A DNA stretch of 64,000 bases from Sphingomonas hankookensis (GTDB lineage Bacteria; Pseudomonadota; Alphaproteobacteria; Sphingomonadales; Sphingomonadaceae): positions 496,001 to 560,000 of the forward strand of contig NZ_LQQO01000001.1 in NCBI RefSeq assembly GCF_001619955.1. Direction: 5' to 3'. The translations under genes were made by a program, and so were the position numbers. Below, piece by piece: positions 9,442 through 18,535 of this stretch. How positions within the stretch are numbered: the stretch's first letter is position 1; each line of letters begins with the position of its first letter. The notes under the pieces were generated by a model. That model worked only from the letters and a program-made list of their open reading frames with translations. It had not been told where the DNA came from and did no database searches.

Positions 9442-10242
9442 ATGGAACCAGCGATAACCCTAGCACCGCGGAGCGTTTTGTTCGTGCCCGCGGTCCGACC
9501 CAGCATGATCGCCAAGGCGGCGGGCCTGCCCGCCGACCTGATCGTCCTCGACCTCGAGGACGCGGTACGCGACGCGGACAAGGCAGGCGCGCGCGAGGCG
9601 CTGCCGGTCTCGCTCGAATTGCTGCATGGTCGTTGCGCCGGGGTCAGGATCAATGCGCCCGGCACGCCCTATTTCGCAGAGGATCTTGCCGCGATCCGGT
9701 TGGCCAATGTGGCGCTGGTGGTGGTGCCGAAGGTGGAATCGCCCGCCGACCTTGCGCAACTCGCCGGTCATCCGGTGCTGGCGATGATCGAGACGCCCGC
9801 CGGGGTGCTGGCGGCACCGCAGATCGCGGCGACGCCCGGCGTGGTCGGCCTGATGGTCGGCACCAACGACCTCGCCGCATCGCTGCGCCTGCCGCCGGGT
9901 GCCGGGCGGGGGTCGTTGTCGCATGCATTGCAGACCGTCGTCATCGCCGCGCGGGCGGCAGGCGGCTGGGCGATCGACGGCGTCTTCAACGCACTGAAGG
10001 ATGCCGCCGGACTGGCGCAGGAATGTGCCGATGGGCGCCTGATGGGCTTTGACGGAAAGTCGCTGATCCATCCCGACCAGATCGCGGTGGCGAACACGGC
10101 CTTTTCACCCAGCGCCGCCGAAATCGAAGAGGCGACGGCGCTGGTCGCTGCCGCGCGGGGCGGGGCGGAGCGGTTCCAGGATCGCATGATCGAGGACATG
10201 CACGTCGAAATGGCACGCCGGACGCTGCAACGCGCGCCTTGA
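9442..10242 (+). CDS. CitE-like HpcH/HpaI aldolase / citrate lyase family protein
   Basis: A 266-residue TIM-barrel lyase. The N-terminus RSVLFVPAVRPSMIAKA is the typical CitE opening (LFVPG-like). Magnesium and substrate residues are visible in ADLIVLDLEDAV, VPKVESPADL and LAMIETPAGV, and the C-terminal GKSLIHPDQI block is conserved. Such enzymes cleave or form CoA thioesters such as citramalyl-CoA or malyl-CoA; without CitF/CitD neighbours it is a stand-alone enzyme, not classical citrate lyase. Its substrate cannot be told from sequence. It is monocistronic and divergent from the slipin operon. Confidence 0.85.
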   Translation: MEPAITLAPRSVLFVPAVRPSMIAKAAGLPADLIVLDLEDAVRDADKAGAREALPVSLELLHGRCAGVRINAPGTPYFAEDLAAIRLANVALVVVPKVESPADLAQLAGHPVLAMIETPAGVLAAPQIAATPGVVGLMVGTNDLAASLRLPPGAGRGSLSHALQTVVIAARAAGGWAIDGVFNALKDAAGLAQECADGRLMGFDGKSLIHPDQIAVANTAFSPSAAEIEEATALVAAARGGAERFQDRMIEDMHVEMARRTLQRAP

Positions 10243-10245
10243 CGC

Positions 10246-10273
10246 TTGCCCGTAACGGTTCGGGTCGATAGTG
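10246..10273 (+). promoter_or_regulatory. Putative promoter of the M28 peptidase gene
   Basis: TTGCCC, a 16-nt spacer and ATAGTG. The -10 ends 6 nt before the ATG at 10280, so the mRNA would be leaderless. The spacer register is ambiguous by one base. Confidence 0.35.
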
Positions 10274-10279
10274 GGGCGC

Positions 10280-11701
10280 ATGACGCTCCGCCCGATCCTC
10301 GGACTCGCCGCCCTGCTGTGCAGCACGCCGGTCCTTGCCCAGTCGATCACGCCGCAGATGCTGCGCGACCATGTCGCGGTCCTTGCCAGCGATACATACG
10401 AAGGACGGGAACCCGGGACGGCCGGTGGCGATCGTGCGGAAGCCTATGTGTTGCAGGCATTTGCCGATGCCGGCCTGAAGCCGGGTGCGCCTGACGGCCG
10501 CTGGCGGCAGGAAGTGTCGCTGACCAACGTCCGCTCGGTATCGAGCAGCGGATCGGTCACGCGCGACGGTCGGACGACTCCGCTGCCCGGCCTAGTGGCC
10601 ACGGGCAAGATGCCCGACACGCGCATTGCCGGGGTCGGCATGGTCTATGCCGGTGGGCTGGACGGTGCGGCGCTTGCGGCGGGACCGGTTCGCGACAAGG
10701 TCGTCGTGATGACGCTGGGGCCGGGGCGTAGCGCGAAGCTGGAGGCGCTCGCCCGTGCCGGTGCCGCCGCCGCGATCTTCGTGGCGCCCGCGACGCTCAA
10801 GGAAGCGGAACTGCGCGAGGCGTTCGGCCATGCCACCGTCCGCGACGGCAGCGTCGAACCGATGCTCGTCGCCTATCTTTCGGAAGCGCAGTCGGCCGCG
10901 CTGCTCGGCCCGCAGGCCGCCACGCTGACGAAGGCGGGCGCCGCCAAGGATTTTCACGCCGTTGCGCTGGACGGCACCGTCGCCCTATCGGCGGTCACCG
11001 TCCGCAACCGCTACACCACCGCCAACATCGTCGGCATGATCCCGGGCACCGCGACGCCGAACGAAGCGGTGCTGCTATCGGCGCACTGGGATCATATCGG
11101 CATCTGCCGTCCCGAAGGCGCACCCGACCGCATCTGCAACGGCGCGGCGGACAATGCCAGCGGCACCGCGATCCTGATCGAGGTCGCCAAGGTCCTCGCC
11201 AAGGGGCCGCCGTCCAATCGCAGCATCTACTTCGTCGCGACCACCGCCGAGGAAAAAGGGCTGATCGGTGCCGATGCCTATGCCGCTGCGGTCGCCGAAA
11301 CCCCGCTGAAGATCGTCGCGAACCTCAATATCGACACCGCCGCGATCGTGCCGACCGGCATGCCGGTGGCGATGGTCGGGCGGGGCAACCATCCGAAGAT
11401 CGACGCCATCGTCGACGCCACCGCCCGCGCGATCGGCCGCAAGGTCGATACCGATACCGAAGCGAACATCATGGTGCAGCGCCAGGATGGCTGGGCGTTC
11501 GGTAAGCGCGGCATCCCTGCGGTGATGGCCACCGGTTCGGTCAGCGACATGAAGCGGCTGTTCGCCTATCTCGACGGCCCGTATCACAAACCCAATGACG
11601 ACCTCGCGCACATCGACCTGTCGGGTGCCGCCGAGGATGCCGACCTGCACGTGGCGCTCGCCCGTGCGCTTGCCGATCCCGCCCGCTACCCCGCCAACTG
11701 A
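10280..11701 (+). CDS. Exported M28-family zinc peptidase
   Basis: A 473-residue protein with a Sec signal peptide (MTLRPILGLAALLCSTPVLA, cleavage after the ALA-Q region), a PA domain insert (about residues 120-220), and an M28 catalytic domain. Zinc ligands are visible in order: SAHWDHIG (His/Asp), GAADNASGTA (Asp bridging both metals), TAEEKGLIG (general base Glu plus Glu ligand), NLNIDTAA (Asp) and GPYHKPND (His). The family contains periplasmic aminopeptidases that trim peptides. The ATG at 10280 is chosen over 10271 because the signal peptide is then of normal length and it coincides with the predicted transcription start. guaB follows 18 nt downstream, so co-transcription is possible. 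Confidence 0.9.
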   Translation: MTLRPILGLAALLCSTPVLAQSITPQMLRDHVAVLASDTYEGREPGTAGGDRAEAYVLQAFADAGLKPGAPDGRWRQEVSLTNVRSVSSSGSVTRDGRTTPLPGLVATGKMPDTRIAGVGMVYAGGLDGAALAAGPVRDKVVVMTLGPGRSAKLEALARAGAAAAIFVAPATLKEAELREAFGHATVRDGSVEPMLVAYLSEAQSAALLGPQAATLTKAGAAKDFHAVALDGTVALSAVTVRNRYTTANIVGMIPGTATPNEAVLLSAHWDHIGICRPEGAPDRICNGAADNASGTAILIEVAKVLAKGPPSNRSIYFVATTAEEKGLIGADAYAAAVAETPLKIVANLNIDTAAIVPTGMPVAMVGRGNHPKIDAIVDATARAIGRKVDTDTEANIMVQRQDGWAFGKRGIPAVMATGSVSDMKRLFAYLDGPYHKPNDDLAHIDLSGAAEDADLHVALARALADPARYPAN

Positions 11702-13177
<1,476 letters not shown>

Positions 13178-13199
13178 TCGGCACGCCGTCACAGGCGCA

Positions 13200-13240
13200 C
13201 GCAACGCCCGGCCCCGAAATCGGGTGCCGGGCGTTTGCGG
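13200..13240 (+). terminator. Terminator-like hairpin after guaB
   Basis: A long stem pairs CGCAACGCCCGGC (13200-13212) with GCCGGGCGTTTGCG (13226-13239) across a short loop that itself contains CCCG/CGGG. Only a weak T run is present, as is usual in GC-rich genomes. Confidence 0.7.
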
Positions 13241-13324
13241 GTACGTTGACGGCCATCCGCATCCCGCTGGATTGATCTAGGTTATGTTGGTAGCGTCGCG
13301 CATCAATTTTCAGGAAGTTTCGGC

Positions 13325-14506
13325 ATGAATCCCGCAGCGCGGACCCAGGCGGCAATCGATCTGGTCGATGCGATCATCGATGCAGCGAAGAGCGGCGGTG
13401 CGGCGGCGGATCAGGTGGCGAAGCGTTTCTTCGCGGCGCGCCGCTATGCCGGGTCGAAGGACCGTCGTGCGATCCGCACGCTGGCCTATGACGCCGTCCG
13501 ACGATTCGGACCGGTCCCGGTATCGGCCCGCGCCGCGATCGTCGCGATGGCCGACGCGGACGCGGCGCTGGCAGCGACGTTCGACGGATCGTCCTATGGC
13601 CCAGCGCCCATTGCCGCCGACGAACCGCGCGCCGAAACCGGTCTGGCGCCCGCCTGGCTGGTCGACGCCTTTCGAAGCTCGGAATTGGGCGATGCCGACC
13701 TCGCCGCGCTGCTCGAGCGCGCACCGCTCGATATTCGGGTCAACCGCCTCCGCACCGACCGGGACGCCGTTCTTGCCGAGCTGGGAGGCGAGCCTGCGGC
13801 CGATCTGCCCGACGCGATCCGTTTGCCCGCCGAGGCGCCGCTCGATCAGGACGGCGTGTTGCAGGACGGCCGCGCCGAGGTGCAGGATTTCGGCAGCCAG
13901 ATCGTGTCGCTCGCCGTCGGCGCGACACCGGACGGCTTCGCGATCGACCTGTGCGCCGGCGGCGGCGGCAAGACGCTCGCCATTGCCGCGCAGATGGCGG
14001 GGCGGGGGCGGATCCTCGCCACCGATACCGATCGGCCGCGCCTGTCGCGGCTCGCGCCGCGTGCCGCCCGTGCCGGCGTGACCATCGCCGAGCCCCGTCT
14101 GCTTGATCCGGGCAAGGAAGCGGCGATGCTGTCCGATGTTGCAGGTCAGGCGGACTGGGTGATGGTCGACGCGCCCTGTTCGGGCACCGGCACCTGGCGC
14201 CGCAATCCGGAGGCGCGCTGGCGGCTGACGCCGGATCGGCTCGACCGGGTCGTGGCGACCCAGGCACGGTTGCTCGACGTGGCGGCGGGTCTCACCTCTC
14301 CGACCGGCACCATTACCTATGTCGTCTGTTCGCTGCTGGACGCCGAAGGCAGGGGCCAGGTCGATGCGTTCCTGTCGCGTCATCCCGATTGGCGCGCGCT
14401 GCCGCTTGCATTGCCGCGCGGCCGCGTCCACGGTCGGGGCATGCGCCTGACCCCGGCATCCGACTCTACCGACGGTTTCTTCGTCGCACGGCTCGGCCGG
14501 GCATAA
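13325..14506 (+). CDS. RsmB-like rRNA (cytosine-C5) methyltransferase
   Basis: A 393-residue protein. The N-terminal part (to about residue 130) is the helical NusB-like RNA-binding region. The Rossmann methyltransferase domain follows with the SAM-binding motif IDLCAGGGGKTLAIAAQM and ILATDTD, the catalytic-site motif VMVDAPCSGTGTWRRNPE, and YVVCSLLDAEG carrying the second family cysteine. RsmB methylates C967 of 16S rRNA in E. coli; here the exact target is inferred from architecture only. TPR-protein translation starts just after its end, so the two may be co-transcribed. Confidence 0.87.
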   Translation: MNPAARTQAAIDLVDAIIDAAKSGGAAADQVAKRFFAARRYAGSKDRRAIRTLAYDAVRRFGPVPVSARAAIVAMADADAALAATFDGSSYGPAPIAADEPRAETGLAPAWLVDAFRSSELGDADLAALLERAPLDIRVNRLRTDRDAVLAELGGEPAADLPDAIRLPAEAPLDQDGVLQDGRAEVQDFGSQIVSLAVGATPDGFAIDLCAGGGGKTLAIAAQMAGRGRILATDTDRPRLSRLAPRAARAGVTIAEPRLLDPGKEAAMLSDVAGQADWVMVDAPCSGTGTWRRNPEARWRLTPDRLDRVVATQARLLDVAAGLTSPTGTITYVVCSLLDAEGRGQVDAFLSRHPDWRALPLALPRGRVHGRGMRLTPASDSTDGFFVARLGRA

Positions 14507-14534
14507 GGTGCCACTCGCTCGGTCGGAGATGTTG

Positions 14535-15056
14535 ATGCGGTTCACCTCGGTTTCGGTCGCGGGCGCGCTGGTGCTGGTTTGTGCATCGGCCTCGCTCAGC
14601 GGTCAGCGTCCCGACAATCAGGTCGATCCGCGTTCGATGGCGCTGCTGCAACAGGGGCGCGCCGCGCAGGCTGCCGGCGACACCAATGCCGCGACCGGCC
14701 TGATCGAAAGCGCGCTGGTAATCGATCCGCGCAACCGCGCTGCCTATATCACGCTTGCCGATATCGCTCGCGCGCAGGGGCTGCCCGGCAAATCGATCCG
14801 CCTGTACCGCGAGGCGCTGAGCCTCGAACCGAACGACGTCGCCGCGCTGAAGGGCGAGGGCGAGGCGCTGGTCCAGAAGGGCGCCGTCAATCGTGCCAAG
14901 GATACGTTGGCCAAGCTCAAGACGGTTTGCGGCGCGACCTGTCCGGCAGCGAACGAACTGGCGGCGGTTATCGCCAAGGGCCCGCCGGTCACCGCGACCG
15001 CGCAGCAGACCCCGCCGGTGGTTCCGGGCGCGCCGAAGCCCGCGACGCCGCAATAG
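14535..15056 (+). CDS. Exported TPR-repeat protein
   Basis: A 173-residue protein with a signal peptide (MRFTSVSVAGALVLVCASAS) and about three tetratricopeptide-like helix pairs: LLQQGRAAQAAGDTNAATG, SALVIDPRNRAAYITLADIA and GLPGKSIRLYREALSLEPND. A Pro/Thr/Ala-rich tail follows. It contains two close cysteines (VCGATCP) that may form a disulfide in the periplasm. I chose the ATG at 14535 because CGGAG sits six bases upstream; the ATG at 14529 is too close to it. No specific function can be given; TPR proteins mediate protein-protein contacts. Confidence 0.8.
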   Translation: MRFTSVSVAGALVLVCASASLSGQRPDNQVDPRSMALLQQGRAAQAAGDTNAATGLIESALVIDPRNRAAYITLADIARAQGLPGKSIRLYREALSLEPNDVAALKGEGEALVQKGAVNRAKDTLAKLKTVCGATCPAANELAAVIAKGPPVTATAQQTPPVVPGAPKPATPQ

Positions 15057-15079
15057 ACGCTGGTTCAAGGAAGTTTGGA

Positions 15080-15235
15080 TTCACGCGAAGGCGCGGAGAC
15101 GCGGAGGGGTTGCGTCTCTGGCGGGCGGCCCGCGAACGGGAGACGTCTTGCCGGGCTCTGGCAGATACTGACGCCGCTGGCGCGGGGTGACGTCGCGCCA
15201 AGCGCAACCCCTTCGCGTCTCCGCCTTCGCGTGAA
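15080..15235. repeat. Intergenic inverted repeat, family C
   Basis: Two arms of about 33-35 nt are complementary: the left arm at 15080-15114 starts TTCACGCGAAGGCG and ends GGGGTTGCG, the right arm at 15203-15235 starts CGCAACCCC and ends GCCTTCGCGTGAA. The 88-nt centre shows no gene. It lies between the convergent TPR and rsmA genes and has no second copy in the window. Confidence 0.7.
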
Positions 15236-15245
15236 CCTCTTCTTT

Positions 15246-16079
15246 CTAAACCGATAAAGCCCGCGCCAACGTCACGAACTCGGCGACCGACACCGTCTCC
15301 GCCCGCCGCGTAACATCGATCCCGACCGCTTCCGCAGCCTCGATCGCGCCCGGCACCGCCTTCAAGCTCTGCCGCAGCATCTTGCGCCGCTGACCGAATG
15401 CCGCCGCCGTCAGCCGCTCCAGCACCTTCAGCGAAACGCCCTCCGGCGCATCGGTCGGCACGACATGGACCACCGCCGACATGACCTTGGGCGGCGGGGT
15501 GAAGGCACTGCGATGCACCGGCATCGCGATCCGCGCCGTGCTCCGCCACTGCGCCAGCACCGCCAGCCGGCCATAGGCATCGTCATTGGCGCCCGCGACG
15601 ATACGGTCCGCGACCTCGCGCTGGAACATCAGCGTCAGGCTCTGCCACCATGGCCGCCAGTCGCTCGACAGCCAGCCGACGAACAACGCGGTGCCGACAT
15701 TGTACGGCAGGTTCGACGCGATGTGCGGCCGCCCTTCGAACAGCGCGGGAGCATCGATCTCGAGCGCATCTCCCTCGATCAGCCGCAGCCGTCCCGGGAA
15801 CAACGCCCCTAGCTCCTCCAGCGCGGGAATGCAGCGATGGTCGCGCTCGATCGCCGTCACCTTCGCGCCCGCCAGCAGCAATGCCCGCGTCAGGCCACCC
15901 GGACCGGGTCCGACCTCCAGCACCTCCTGATCCTGCAAATCACCAGGTACGCGCGCGATCCGGTCGAGCAACTGCTGGTCGAACAGGAAATTCTGCCCCA
16001 GCGCCTTGTTCGCCGACAGCCCGTGCCGCTGGATGACGTCACGCAGCGGCGGGAGCGGGGTAAGCGGCGCGACACTCAT
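15246..16079 (-). CDS. rsmA: 16S rRNA (adenine1518-N6/adenine1519-N6) dimethyltransferase
   Basis: A 277-residue KsgA/RsmA enzyme that dimethylates two adenines in helix 45 of 16S rRNA late in 30S assembly. Visible motifs: [17 protein letters not shown], the SAM site [28 protein letters not shown], the catalytic [14 protein letters not shown] (NLPY), and VMSAVVHV. I chose the ATG at 16079 ([10 protein letters not shown]), which overlaps the pdxA stop as ATGA; the longer frame upstream is a shadow of pdxA. It is the last gene of the lptD-surA-pdxA-rsmA operon. Confidence 0.96.
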   Translation of the reverse strand: MSVAPLTPLPPLRDVIQRHGLSANKALGQNFLFDQQLLDRIARVPGDLQDQEVLEVGPGPGGLTRALLLAGAKVTAIERDHRCIPALEELGALFPGRLRLIEGDALEIDAPALFEGRPHIASNLPYNVGTALFVGWLSSDWRPWWQSLTLMFQREVADRIVAGANDDAYGRLAVLAQWRSTARIAMPVHRSAFTPPPKVMSAVVHVVPTDAPEGVSLKVLERLTAAAFGQRRKMLRQSLKAVPGAIEAAEAVGIDVTRRAETVSVAEFVTLARALSV

Positions 16080-17074
16080 GCGACGGCGGCCCGGCGCGCG
16101 GCCGCCTCGCCCGCCATGCGGATCGCCGCGATCATCGCGCCCGGCTCGGCCACGTCTTCCCCGGCGATATCGAACGCGGTGCCGTGATCGGGCGACGTCC
16201 GCACGATCGGCAGGCCCAGCGTGATGTTGACCCCATCGTCGAAATGCAGCGTCTTGATCGGGATCAGCGCCTGGTCGTGATAGGCGCAAAGCGCCGCATC
16301 ATATTTCGCCCGCGCGCGCGGATGGAACATCGTGTCCGCCGCCAGCGGTCCGACGATGTCGATTCCCTCGGCCCGCAACTGCGCGACCGCCGGTTGCATC
16401 ACCTCGATCTCCTCGCGGCCGATCGCGCCGCTCTCGCCGGCATGCGGGTTCAGCCCCGCCAGCGCCAGCCGGGGCGCAGCGATCCCGAAGTCGCGAGTCA
16501 GCCCCCGCGCCGTCGTTCGCGCTCGCGCGACGATCAGTTCGACGGTCAGCGTCGACGGCACGTCGGCCAACGGCTCGTGGATCGTGATCGGCACCACGCG
16601 CAGCGTCGGTCCCGCCAGCATCATCACCGCATTCTCACGCGCCACGCCGCACCGCTCCGCGACGAATTCGGTCTGCCCCGGATAGGTGAAGCCGATGCGA
16701 TACAGCTCCGCCTTGGAGATCGGCGCGGTGACCAGCCCCGACGCGGCATCCGACCGCGCCAGTCCCGCCGCCAGCTCGAGCGACTGCAGCGCGCAGCGTG
16801 CCCCGCCGATATCCGGCCGCCCCGGCACGATCGCATCGCCATCGACCACCGACACGACGGGCAGCGCACGGTTGAACACCTTCGCCGCGTCGCGCGGATC
16901 GTCGATCCGCTCTACCGGCCCGGTCCAGACCTGCGATACCGCCCGGACGTCGCCGACCGCGAAGAAGCAGGGCAGCGCCTCCGTCTCCCGGCGCGCCCAT
17001 GCCTTTGCGATCACCTCCGGGCCGATACCCGCCGGATCGCCCATCGATATGGCGAGCGGAGCGACAACCGGCAT
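16076..17074 (-). CDS. pdxA: 4-hydroxythreonine-4-phosphate dehydrogenase
   Basis: A 332-residue enzyme of pyridoxal-5'-phosphate synthesis (the DXP-dependent route). It begins with the family motif [17 protein letters not shown]. It continues with [28 protein letters not shown] and [13 protein letters not shown], and ends with [16 protein letters not shown] and [20 protein letters not shown], which contain the metal-binding histidines. It is full length. The order surA-pdxA-rsmA is widely conserved in Proteobacteria and supports the call; it overlaps rsmA by 4 nt. Confidence 0.96.
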   Translation of the reverse strand: MPVVAPLAISMGDPAGIGPEVIAKAWARRETEALPCFFAVGDVRAVSQVWTGPVERIDDPRDAAKVFNRALPVVSVVDGDAIVPGRPDIGGARCALQSLELAAGLARSDAASGLVTAPISKAELYRIGFTYPGQTEFVAERCGVARENAVMMLAGPTLRVVPITIHEPLADVPSTLTVELIVARARTTARGLTRDFGIAAPRLALAGLNPHAGESGAIGREEIEVMQPAVAQLRAEGIDIVGPLAADTMFHPRARAKYDAALCAYHDQALIPIKTLHFDDGVNITLGLPIVRTSPDHGTAFDIAGEDVAEPGAMIAAIRMAGEAAARRAAVA

Positions 17075-17087
17075 CGCGCCCGCCCCC

Positions 17088-18467
17088 TCAACGATACTCG
17101 ATCACCGCATCGCGCCGCAGGTCGCGCATCATCCGCTGGGCACGCAGGTTCACGCGCTCCTGTTCCAAGCCCTGCTGGATCTGCGCCGCGCTCGGGATGC
17201 CGGCGGTGCGCGGGTCTTCGCGACCGCACAGGATCAGCACGCGGACGCCGTCCTTGGGGGAACCGAACGGCGGCGTCGCCTGTCCGACGTTCAGCTTCAG
17301 GATGATGTCCTGCAGTGCCGGCGGCAGGCTGCGCAGCACCACCGAGTCGTTGTCGACGACTTCGGCCTTCTGCGCCTGCGCGATCTTGGTCGCATCGCCG
17401 CAACCGCGGATCGCCTGCGTTGCCTCGGTAAAGGCGGCGACCTTCGCGCTCGCCTGCGCCTCGGTCGTGCCGGGGGCGAACGGCAGGAACAGCTGGCGCA
17501 GCGCCAGCTTGGCGTCGCGCGGATCGGCCATCAGCACCTGCCGCTTGTCGGCCAGGTACAGGATCGAATAGCCGCCCGGCACCTCGATCGGGCCGGCGAT
17601 CTGGCCGACCTGCATCTGGGTGGCGGCGCGCTGCAACGCGTCGGGCAACATATTGAGCCGGACGAAGCCCAGGTCGCCACCGACCGCGCGGGTCGATGCT
17701 TCGGAGAAGTTGCGCGCGAAATATTCGAACGGAGCGCCCTGGCGGATCTGTTCGATCATCTTCTGCATCGCGCCCTGCACCTCGGGCGCGCGGTCGGGCG
17801 TTGCCGCCATGTAGATTTCGCGAAGGCTATATTCTTCGGTGCCTTTCGATTCCTCCATCCGCTTGATGACCGCGGCGACTTCTTCCTCGCCCACGTTCAC
17901 GAACGGTTCGACCTGCCGCCGCAGCAGCCGGCTCCACGCCAGTTCGCCCTCGATCTGGCGGCGCAGCGACCGCTCCGACGAGCCGGCGGTGCGCAGATAG
18001 GCACGCAGCTGTTCCGGCGTCTGGTTGAAACGCTGCTTGGCCAGCCGGTTGAAGCTCTGCTCCAACTCGGCAGGCGTGACGGTGATGTCCTTTGCCTTCG
18101 CCTGCTGGATCTGCAGCGTCTCGTCGATCAGCTGACGCACGACCTGCGCGCGCAGCACTTCGCGATCCTCGGCGGTCAGCTTGTAATCGTTCAGCGCGAC
18201 GATCAACGCCATGCGCTGGTCGACATCGGTGCCGGTCAGCACCGTGTCGTTCACGATCGCGGTCGGCTTGCGGATATTGGGGTCCAGCTTGCCGAAGATC
18301 GTCGGGTTGCCCGGCAGGTTCAGGTTCGCGCCGGGCACGTCCTGCCCGTCGCTAACCGTCTGCGCGGCCAGCGTTGCGGCGGCGGCGATCGCGACGAAAC
18401 CGGCGATCGAACGGCCGATACGGCCGGCATTCACGATGTTCTTGGTCACTTGGTCGTCATATCCCAT
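17088..18467 (-). CDS. surA: SurA-like periplasmic peptidyl-prolyl isomerase/chaperone
   Basis: A 459-residue protein. After an N-terminal hydrophobic signal (IAGFVAIAAAATLAAQ) comes a SurA N-domain (IVNDTVLTGTDVDQRMAL, LRAQVVRQLIDETLQIQQA). A parvulin domain follows with FEYFARNFSEAST, VGGDLGFVRLNMLPDALQRA and GPIEVPGGYSILYL, and a second, weaker rotamase-like part. SurA delivers outer-membrane proteins including LptD to the BAM complex, which fits its place directly after lptD. The start is not certain: ATG at 18467 is used here, with GTG at 18449 as an alternative. Confidence 0.9.
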   Translation of the reverse strand: MGYDDQVTKNIVNAGRIGRSIAGFVAIAAAATLAAQTVSDGQDVPGANLNLPGNPTIFGKLDPNIRKPTAIVNDTVLTGTDVDQRMALIVALNDYKLTAEDREVLRAQVVRQLIDETLQIQQAKAKDITVTPAELEQSFNRLAKQRFNQTPEQLRAYLRTAGSSERSLRRQIEGELAWSRLLRRQVEPFVNVGEEEVAAVIKRMEESKGTEEYSLREIYMAATPDRAPEVQGAMQKMIEQIRQGAPFEYFARNFSEASTRAVGGDLGFVRLNMLPDALQRAATQMQVGQIAGPIEVPGGYSILYLADKRQVLMADPRDAKLALRQLFLPFAPGTTEAQASAKVAAFTEATQAIRGCGDATKIAQAQKAEVVDNDSVVLRSLPPALQDIILKLNVGQATPPFGSPKDGVRVLILCGREDPRTAGIPSAAQIQQGLEQERVNLRAQRMMRDLRRDAVIEYR

Positions 18468-18535
18468 GCGCGGATGATCAGGGCGGTGCCGCATCATTCG
18501 GGCAAATTCATGGCCCGCCGCGCCTGAACAGAGCC

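Noticed and set aside
9442..10242. Classical citrate lyase beta subunit
   Set aside because: No citF, citD or citC nearby and the protein is shorter than CitE of lyase complexes; kept as a CitE-like family member.
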